Shown here: piece after piece, positions 56,969 to 64,000 of the stretch | Layout of the letters: each line of letters begins with the position of its first letter | Numbering within the stretch: position 1 is the stretch's first letter | Translations under genes and position numbers: made by a program | Notes under the pieces: model-generated | Told to the model about the DNA's origin: nothing | Database searches by the model: none | The model's input: the letters and a program-made list of their open reading frames with translations, nothing else | From: Parastagonospora avenae f. sp. tritici 18332-5 | Lineage: Eukaryota > Ascomycota > Dothideomycetes > Pleosporales > Phaeosphaeriaceae | DNA: 64,000 nt | Direction of reading: 5' to 3' | Assembly: GCA_022559985.1 (NCBI GenBank) | Contig: JAFJTR010000061.1 | Location: 1-64,000, forward strand

Positions 56969-57529
56969 CTACTCATCCTCTTCAACACCCCACCCATACA
57001 ACTTTAACACCTCCGCAAAAGCCCGCTCGACCTCCTCTAAAGCCCCTCCCCCAATCCAAATGCGCCACTCCATCACCTTCGACAACTCCATCTCCGCGTC
57101 CCTCAACATCATCTTCCCCAGCCCCAAACACGCCGCAACAGAAGCAAACAACTTCCCAGTATCGTCCTGGAACTTATGCGCCAGCAAAAACGCCGCCGTC
57201 ACTACATAACGATCATCATACTTCAGGGTAGGGCGGGATGGCATCAGGCGGTAGCGAAGCAACAAGGCGAGCGTCACGGGCACAGTGGAGGACGACATGT
57301 GAGTGTTCACGCTTATCATGGAGAAGAGACGGGCACATGTGTGCAGGGTCAAGAGATCAGTGCTCGGGGTTGAAGGTTTCAGGAATGCGACGGCGCCAGG
57401 GGTTTTGGGATCGAAGAGGGTATGGAGGGTGCGTCGGGGCGTGTGCAGGATGAATGTGGACAGGCGGGCGAATTGGGCTGCGGTGCAGGGTAGGTCACGC
57501 GTGGTGGACATGCTAGACACGGGAGTCAT
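56969..57529 (-). CDS. Small cyclin-like protein (PHO80-type cyclin fold)
   Basis: Single exon. ATG at 57529 gives 186 residues; a second ATG at 57511 is equally plausible. The central part looks like a cyclin box: a first helix (LTLHTCARLFSMISVN), TVPVTLALLLRYRLM, then YVVTAAFLLAHKFQDDTGK with the cyclin-typical hydrophobic/Ala pattern, and MELSKVMEWRIWIGGG, equivalent to the ExxxLxxLxWxL motif. The length suits the short fungal cyclins that pair with Pho85-type kinases; the partner is unknown. Confidence 0.65.
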   Translation of the reverse strand: MTPVSSMSTTRDLPCTAAQFARLSTFILHTPRRTLHTLFDPKTPGAVAFLKPSTPSTDLLTLHTCARLFSMISVNTHMSSSTVPVTLALLLRYRLMPSRPTLKYDDRYVVTAAFLLAHKFQDDTGKLFASVAACLGLGKMMLRDAEMELSKVMEWRIWIGGGALEEVERAFAEVLKLYGWGVEEDE

Positions 57530-58388
57530 TGTTAGTAGCAATGATGACGAAGGACAAAGGGCGAAGGAACAAGGATATGGGCGCAATTGTCATGGGGGTG
57601 AGTTAGCTTGCTTGTTGTGTTCGCTGGTTGTGGGTTGTGTTAGCAGCACGGTGATGGGGTTGAAGGGACAGGGAGGGAAGATTGGTTATAAATTGTTGGG
57701 GGGGGGGGAGGTTTGGTGCCTTGGATAGCATTGTGAATGCACGTCGCCATATAAGAGTGCTGAGGGACGCGATCTTAGCTTTCGCTGCCTGTCGACATTG
57801 TGTATAAGAATACTCTGTGAGAATGAACAAATAGGTACGCAGTTGGTGCCAGCATATGTCGGATTATTGCCTATATCTCTGCAGCATAAGCAGACCAAAT
57901 CTGGACTGTGAGACAGCGAAAATGAGATAAAAAAGCCTCGCAATTTCGCACTGTCAAGTACCAATGCTATGCCTTGGTTGATCTACCGAAATGCATAATT
58001 CGAAATATGCTTGTGGTATTGAGAAGGTGTTCAAGTCATCTGGTGCTTCATTTCGCATTGTTCCTTCATCTACAAGATTAAGTCATCATGCTTGCTGCAT
58101 TGTCCATATCCACCATATTCCGCGAAATGAGAGTTGAATATCTTCCCTGTTACTACTCAGGTCTGCTACGAAAGAACTGCAATTGTTAGCAAGTCGTAGT
58201 GGACGTGAATCACATGGCCTTATTCGCTGTTTAAGATGACTGCGAAATATGTTGATAGTTTATCAGTATTGGTGAGTGAATGGACGCGTCGATGTTCAGT
58301 GCCCCGAGTCTGCTTGAAGTTAGAACTCCCGCTTTCCTTCGGCGCGCGCGTCTTCCCCACACGTGCAGCTTGCCAGCTCCTCCACCCC
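57530..58388. other. Divergent intergenic region (0.86 kb)
   Basis: Between the cyclin-like gene and Npr3. A nine-G run lies near 57700, inside the cyclin-side flank. An in-frame ATG at 58236 upstream of Npr3 is open to the main start. Confidence 0.5.
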
Positions 58389-61001
58389 ATGGCCCTACCA
58401 CTACCGCCCGCGTCGAACCTCCACTCCATCCTTCTCGTCACCAAGTCGCGGTCGCTCGGCCCGCGCCTTGTCTTCCACTACCCGCCGCTGTCGCCGTCAG
58501 CCGCAGCCCTTGCCGGCGCAAAGGACCCCGCGTGGTATCGTCACGACGTGTCAACTGCCAGCGTCGGCTCCGGCAGCTCCGACAGCGAATGGGACAGCAG
58601 CACAGCGACCGACGACGACAATGATATCGAAATCGGGAGTCGCACCAGTGGTGGGCGTGGTTCGGGGCGGACACTGACAGGCGCAAGCTTTCGCGACCGA
58701 GATCGGAACAAGCTCGGCACCGAGGTCTGGAACAAACAGGAGACCATAGACGAGGATGATCCCGAAGATGAAGGTGGCGACAGAAATGGTCGGAATAGGT
58801 GGAGAGGAGGCGACTACGACTGGGATACAGTACTCGGCTTCAAAACGGACGCGCTTGAGAAGATGCTCAGCCCAGGCAAAGAGTTCAACAAGCGACGCTT
58901 CGAGCTAGGAGTCGAGAGCATAGTTTTCGTGGGCGCGCCAATGTTTGTACGAGAAGACGGTCTATGGAAGAAGCTCAAGCGTCGGAAGAAGAAGCGGACC
59001 GACAAAGGAAAGCTTGACGACGCTGATTTTGTGAAGAACCTGACGATATCCGAGGAAGACGAGGAAGCTGACACAGTCGATGAGATTCCCATGAAGTCGA
59101 AACCAGAACCCTTCGTCTATCCCGAGGGCTTTGAGCCTGGCTACGGCCATGGATCAATATCCAGTGGACCATCTGGGGCTCCGTCAGAGGCTGGATCGGA
59201 GGCGCGTAGCAACTCCACCAGCCAGGACAGCAATCCAGACATGAACATGTTTAACGTCGTGTTCGTGCTCAACCCGCCTGCGCTGGAGTACCAGCAACGG
59301 GTCAAAGAGATGTACGATAACGTAACACGAAAGTACGCGAAGGCGCTGAAGTACGAGGAAGCGCGCTTCCAGTACGTCTGGAAAGAGTCGAAGCGCATCA
59401 TCGACCTCAAGCAGCGCGCCAAAGAAAGTAATGAGTCGTTGACATCGACGTGGCGCAAGATCATCTCCACCTCTCCACTAGCAAAGTCGATTGCCATCAT
59501 GTTTGATGCCATATCTCAAGACAAGATAGCGCATATCCACTTCGACGCTACTTTCAATACATCATTCCAGATACCACAAGCGGATTCAACACCATATCTC
59601 CCTACTGCGCTTGAGCCACAAATGCCTGGCTTGTGGCTCACCACATCAAACGTTGTACTGGCAGACGACGAATCGCCGATGACACAGCACGCTGCGCTAC
59701 TACTACTTGAAGATACCGAGACATTGATTAAGGATCTTGGAGGTGAGGCGACTGGTAACGCAGCAGCCATTGCATTCTACATCCGCAATATTATACCCAC
59801 GAAATCACTTCTCAAAATATCGAAGCGGCACAATATCTCTGCGCATGACATGGAATACATAGCATCCCATCTGGTATACTGGCGCCGTGCTCGACTGATC
59901 GCCCCGCTTTCACCGCGCGACACTTACATTGTGTCGCCGAATGCAGACTTCTCCTTGTTGTCGTCCGCAGTGACTGCGTATGCGCAGCGCTTTCCTACTC
60001 TACCAACGCTAGCAAAAGTTCTCAACATGCTGTCCGGCACCCCTCGACCGTTTCGCAACTTCATCCCCACCACGGAGCATCGCGAAGCCTACATGGACAT
60101 CTTGGCATGGCTTATGCGCGGAGGTTGGGTCACGCAGCTACGCACGTTTGCTTGGGTTCGGGTGACGCCTGAGATCAAAGCAAAAGTCGCAGCCGAGATG
60201 GAGCAAGAGGAACGCATGAAGAAAGCAGAAGAAGCAAGGAAAGAACTTATGAGTGACAACGAGTCGGTCGCCGAGTCGCTCTTGTCAGACAAGCGCAGCA
60301 GTCTACTTTCCGCTGGGACCGTCAGATCCTCAACGCCTTTGCGGATGGCACATCGGGAGAGGGGTACAGGCGGACTGGGCGAAGAAGACATGCATCACAG
60401 CACGATACTCAGTCCACGCATAGCAGCATCAGCTGCGCCGAGCTATCGCGGATCACCTACCCGAGCATCTTCCGACGCAGGGAGCACAAGCAGTCAACGC
60501 ACCACGATCGCACTCAGTTCTTCGCAACGTCCGGATTCACCTTCTCGATTAGGCGTTCGAGACGCGAAGCCACATCGACCCAGTCCGCTCCATCTCCACC
60601 CTACATCGCCGTCTCGAGGATCCACTGTTTCGCTCGCATCGCCCACCGCCACATCGCCCCCACCATCCCCGAAAGACTTCAAGCCTTCCATAGTGTACAG
60701 CCCCCAAAAGGCAACGTCTCTGGAAGCAAGATGGCTGGAGAAGATTGGGCAGAGCTTTGAAGATGTTGGTAATATAATTCCTACGCCAAATCCTAGTCCC
60801 CCGAAAGGTCAAGACGGTGGCATGTTTGGAATCACGGGGAAGGAGCTACGAGAGGCTTGGCCAATACTCTTGAAGCATTTGGATGGGAGACATGCGATTG
60901 AGGATGTTGCGCCGAGAGAAGGCATGAAGCGGAAGAGAGTTGCAGCCATGTACAATACGATCAAAGAGCGCGGATGGCTAGTTGTTGTTAGGCATTGGTA
61001 G
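58389..61001 (+). CDS. NPR3: Nitrogen permease regulator 3 (GATOR1/SEACIT subunit)
   Basis: Single exon, 870 residues from ATG 58389, chosen because fungal Npr3 proteins typically begin MALPLPP. Npr3 with Npr2 and Iml1 forms SEACIT/GATOR1, which restrains TORC1 at the vacuole when amino acids are scarce. Visible features: a longin-type N-terminal part (SILLVTKSRSLGPRLVFHYPP), a disordered acidic insert at about 50-140, conserved blocks (FNVVFVLNPPALEYQQRVKEMY, EARFQYVWKESKRI), winged-helix-like regions (TLAKVLNMLSGTPRPFRNFI) and a conserved C-terminal helix block (EAWPILLKHLDGRHAIEDVAPREG). A Ser/Pro-rich insert spans about 630-780. Confidence 0.93.
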   Translation: MALPLPPASNLHSILLVTKSRSLGPRLVFHYPPLSPSAAALAGAKDPAWYRHDVSTASVGSGSSDSEWDSSTATDDDNDIEIGSRTSGGRGSGRTLTGASFRDRDRNKLGTEVWNKQETIDEDDPEDEGGDRNGRNRWRGGDYDWDTVLGFKTDALEKMLSPGKEFNKRRFELGVESIVFVGAPMFVREDGLWKKLKRRKKKRTDKGKLDDADFVKNLTISEEDEEADTVDEIPMKSKPEPFVYPEGFEPGYGHGSISSGPSGAPSEAGSEARSNSTSQDSNPDMNMFNVVFVLNPPALEYQQRVKEMYDNVTRKYAKALKYEEARFQYVWKESKRIIDLKQRAKESNESLTSTWRKIISTSPLAKSIAIMFDAISQDKIAHIHFDATFNTSFQIPQADSTPYLPTALEPQMPGLWLTTSNVVLADDESPMTQHAALLLLEDTETLIKDLGGEATGNAAAIAFYIRNIIPTKSLLKISKRHNISAHDMEYIASHLVYWRRARLIAPLSPRDTYIVSPNADFSLLSSAVTAYAQRFPTLPTLAKVLNMLSGTPRPFRNFIPTTEHREAYMDILAWLMRGGWVTQLRTFAWVRVTPEIKAKVAAEMEQEERMKKAEEARKELMSDNESVAESLLSDKRSSLLSAGTVRSSTPLRMAHRERGTGGLGEEDMHHSTILSPRIAASAAPSYRGSPTRASSDAGSTSSQRTTIALSSSQRPDSPSRLGVRDAKPHRPSPLHLHPTSPSRGSTVSLASPTATSPPPSPKDFKPSIVYSPQKATSLEARWLEKIGQSFEDVGNIIPTPNPSPPKGQDGGMFGITGKELREAWPILLKHLDGRHAIEDVAPREGMKRKRVAAMYNTIKERGWLVVVRHW

Positions 61002-61308
61002 TCAATTACATGATCGAGAACCTGGTTCACTTGAGAGAATTTTCCTGTGCAGCATAATTTCTTAGTGATGGACTTTGCGTATCTACGAATCGTGACAGTG
61101 AAGCCCAAGATGCCATGCACAATGCGCGTCATCCCTGCCATTTCGGGATGGTGATGAAAGCCAGGCGGCACGGGCCAAGACGATAACGCTAATGATTAAG
61201 CACACTCCACCACAACTCATCTTCAACGCCAAACCTCATTGCCTCTTACGGACGAGCATTGCGCACCGCTACAACACAGTCCACTCCACAGAACGCCACT
61301 TTGCCAAG
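61002..61308. other. Intergenic region between NPR3 and COX19
   Basis: Short tandem-gene spacer; the COX19 promoter must lie within or inside the 3' flank of NPR3. Confidence 0.5.
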
Positions 61309-62273
61309 ATGAGTACATTTGGTGGAGCTGGTTTAGGACAAAAAATCCAGAAGCCGAATCCGTATGTTCTTCCCACGTCTTCTACAACACATCGCATGCA
61401 GTGCTCTCGATGCGTACAAATTATAGAATAGCAGAACGCGATTGCTAACAAAAGTATCAATAACAGGCCTGAGCGCGGCTCCTTCCCCCTCGATCACGAT
61501 GGTACGCCTACCTCAATCCGCCGAGACCTCTCCCTCTACCACCCAATGTCCCGTTACAAACGCGCCGAGCACCTACAAAAGTCTGACGTTACATCGTAGG
61601 AGAATGCAAAGAGATCATGATATCCTATCTGAGATGCATCAAGTCCCACCGCGGCTCCAACGACCCCGAATGTCGTAACCTGTCCAAATCCTACCTCTCG
61701 TGCCGCATGGATCGGTACGTACCATCCAGCCTTTTCGTCATATGTCCCAGCCCCATCCTACTCACTTCCCCATGAGCTCGAGCTACGACGTCTTCTTGTC
61801 AAGCAAGGGAGCAGGAGACTTTGTGATACCGGCCTGTCAGAATCTTTTGAACCAGGTTGCTGGGAAAGTCAAGTCGGGAGCTACGAAGGATGCAAGGGAG
61901 AGACGCTGCAGCCTCCATCCCTTGCCTCTTGTCAGATGTGAAACGTCTGAGCTGTCGAATCGGCATAGTTCCAGTCAGCACAGTCCATTGTCTGCCCAAC
62001 ATTGTCTAGAACAGCACACCTGCCTTCGAAGCAACCCCAATCCCCACTTCCTTCTGTCACACTGCTTCGGCAGCATCCGGACGGAGCGCAACGCTGTCCC
62101 AATAGCGTCTGGAGAGGCTTGTGCTGATTATTCCCAATAGAAACCTCATGGCCCCTGACTCGTTCAAGAACCTAGGATTCGGTGACGATAGCGACACCCC
62201 AGCTGGCAATGCAACCTCAACGCAACTATCGCAGCCCCAGGCTCAAGGTCAAGATAGGTCCCGTGGATCTTAG
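61309..62273 (+). CDS. COX19: Cytochrome c oxidase assembly protein Cox19
   Basis: Four exons: 61309-61361, 61467-61501, 61600-61714, 62141-62273, with introns of 105, 98 and 426 nt. The frame closes at 111 residues. The start MSTFGGAGLGQKIQKPNPPE and the following RGSFPLDHDGECK are characteristic. The CHCH fold has two CX9C motifs: CKEIMISYLRC and CRNLSKSYLSC. The tail reads FKNLGFGDDSD and a Gln-rich end. Cox19 is imported into the mitochondrial intermembrane space by the Mia40 relay and helps copper handling for complex IV. The introns are far longer than the about 50-nt norm elsewhere in the window. Confidence 0.92.
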
Positions 62274-62334
62274 ATGGGTCTATGCGCCCAGGAATGAAGA
62301 ACTGTGCTCCTGGTCACTGGTTCGGCAGCATCCG
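62060..62334 (+). repeat. Near-identical 20-bp direct repeats flanking COX19 exon 4
   Basis: A sequence ending in TTCGGCAGCATCCG occurs at 62060-62079 in intron 3 and again at 62315-62334 just past the stop codon. About 19 of 20 positions match, and the final 14 match exactly. The copies bracket the last exon. Confidence 0.65.
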
Positions 62335-64000
62335 AGTAACCGAACCACCACCGACACTGTGTTCGACTCCTCTGCTCCGAGCATGCCCATGGGGTCTCTT
62401 GACGCGGAAAAGCTCCGTGAGATCACAGTCGGGGGTTTCCCGGCAGTACCTGCGGACTTGACAGGTTACATTAGCGACGCCCTGCAGTCTTTTGGCGTGT
62501 CGTGAGACGAAACAAGGGCTGAACGCGGGTTCGAAATCGTTGAGGCTGGCTTTCGAAGGGAGAAGAAGGATGCAAGAAGCTCAAGAAGGAAAGACATACA
62601 GAAAATGACAGCTGCCAGATGCTGTAGGCGACTGAAGCTGTTCTACCCAGTCACGCCACCGCAGCTGCGTACTGCGGCTGCCCAAGTCACACGGCAGCGT
62701 TCAGTCGCGCCACAGCCCCAACTTCAGCAAGTGAACAAAGCATTATCGATATCAAATATACGACTGCCACCATCAATGCGATCACAGCCACCGTCTCTAT
62801 AGTCGCCACTTCGTATACGGCTAACACAGCGATCACCCTTGCAAGGCACTACCAGTTCAACAGACTACTGTAATTCCCGGACTGAGACATCTTATCATCC
62901 CGCGCCTCCCAGATCCAGCAATCAATGCGCCGATCTACCAGGATCGAAGTGAGTGCAACGTCGCACAAATCGGCATCACCTTACACTGCCGATGACCCCT
63001 CCAAGTCCTACACCTCAGGGTCAGTGCGCAATAGACGACCCTGCAGCAATACAGTTGAAACAAACTGGTACCATGTGACCTTTTCGAGAGGGTGACGTCG
63101 GTGGCATATTGATGAATGTCTGGGGTTGTGCGCGCCAACGGCTGGCGCAAATTATCGCCGAGCAGGACCTGCCGCGCGAGGGTATTTTGTGGTGTTGCGA
63201 TGCTCAACTCAACAAAACTGACCGGACAGATGCCGATGCTACGACATGATGGCCGAGTGAGATGCGGTTCGTGCGACGGCGCGAACGCCTTGGACGTCAG
63301 AACCGTTTTGGTGCGATATCGGCCGCTGTGCGAGGAGGCGAAGCGGATTACGCACTTGCCAACCACACACGTACAGATTTCAAGATACTGAGAGAGGGGA
63401 ACCTGGTCTATTGCGCGTCCTGTGCAGGCGCCCGAAGACCGCTCGGCTCGGGCCAGACCGCGCGTGCTGCAGTGAACGATAATCACCACACGCGCATGTT
63501 ATTGCTATACCTATACTGCACACCACGTATGTCCCCATGTCCACTATACACGTTCAGACACAACATATACGACCCGACCCTACTTCTTTCCCATGACCAC
63601 GACCTGGAGGAGGACTGGCAGGTGGGCAAGCACGACGTGAGACACGCCTACACCTGCCCATGAGGTTTGCTCGCACTCGCACTCGCACACAGACGGTGCA
63701 TAGCACGAGACCTGGGGTGTTGGAGCTTGGACAGAGGAATGGGAATGCGAGGACGTGACCAATCTGGGAGTTCAGATATTTGGGCTGATGATGATGGGTG
63801 GTGGGAGTAGAGCAAGTGCTCGAGCAAGCATACCTCCCTCGTCCACCCATCCACTCTTTAGGAGTATGATGTCCTATCAACCACTCTACATACTTGGCCT
63901 GACTCGACCCACCTTGATTCTTCGTCCGTGTCAATGTGTATCGCGTCGTAACACAACCCAAACCCAAAGTCAAAACTCCTCAGGCGCAGACCTATAGTGA
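62274..64000. other. Right-end region without recognisable gene (1.7 kb)
   Basis: Contains the 3' flank of COX19. Frames on both strands are open for up to about 180 codons (for example 62935-63489 minus) but none has a recognisable domain or splice pattern. A gene continuing beyond the window cannot be excluded. Confidence 0.4.

Noticed and set aside
62935..63489. 184-codon minus-strand frame near the right end
   Set aside because: No domain or signal; Arg/Ser-rich composition typical of a chance frame in GC-rich DNA.
1..64000. tRNA, rRNA, transposase, reverse transcriptase or CRISPR
   Set aside because: No cloverleaf with B-box, no conserved rRNA segment, no polymerase or DDE-type motif, and no spaced repeat array was seen by reading; a dedicated RNA or repeat search could still find weak copies.

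Overview
The window looks like a nuclear contig from a filamentous ascomycete (Pezizomycotina), most likely a Dothideomycete. The main evidence is introns of about 48-60 nt with GTANGT-type donors and CTAAC/CTAAT branch sites, plus typical fungal genes: RSC7, Npr3, GDE1, a GT69 mannosyltransferase, DUF3176 and a ULD-type ubiquitin-like protein. Class-level placement is inference. I saw no transposon, rRNA, tRNA or CRISPR array. All gene models were spliced by hand and checked for frame closure.

Layout. (1) 1-19.6 kb is a housekeeping block: RSC7-type chromatin remodeller, a 4.5-kb gene-poor gap, splicing factor SF3A2, tubulin chaperone TBCE, a JmjC/cupin protein, prefoldin subunit 5, a large conserved protein of unknown function, mitoribosomal protein uL23m and an epoxide hydrolase. 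(2) 19.8-30.8 kb is mixed. It holds three badly damaged genes (ULD-type ubiquitin-like protein, F-box protein, DUF3176 membrane protein) next to an intact small hypothetical, a single-pass surface protein and a GT69 glycosyltransferase. (3) 31.2-43.7 kb is intact again: GDE1 (SPX-ankyrin-GDPD), XAP5/FAM50-like, a UBA/AT-hook protein and a chitin deacetylase with four chitin-binding modules. (4) 43.7-56.4 kb is gene-poor accessory DNA: a secreted-protein gene with a stop right after the signal peptide, a SnoaL/NTF2-like gene with one stop at a likely Trp codon, a fasciclin protein, a Cys-rich secreted protein and a broken ankyrin gene. (5) 57-62.3 kb: cyclin-like protein, Npr3 (GATOR1/SEACIT) and COX19.

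The most notable pattern is that six genes are disabled mainly by in-frame stop codons. Two of them (F-box, 505 codons; DUF3176, 654 codons) each keep one reading frame with four stops and no indel. All sixteen stops I counted can be explained by a single C:G to T:A change from CAG, CAA, CGA or TGG. This suits a RIP-like or deamination-type process. Stop correction by RNA editing is a less likely alternative, testable with RNA-seq.

The intact genes do not form one pathway. Functional themes are gene expression (RSC7, SF3A2, XAP5), proteostasis of the cytoskeleton (TBCE and prefoldin, both feeding tubulin folding, 1.3 kb apart), nutrient signalling (GDE1, Npr3), mitochondria (uL23m, COX19) and the cell surface or secretome (chitin deacetylase, GT69, fasciclin, Cys-rich protein).
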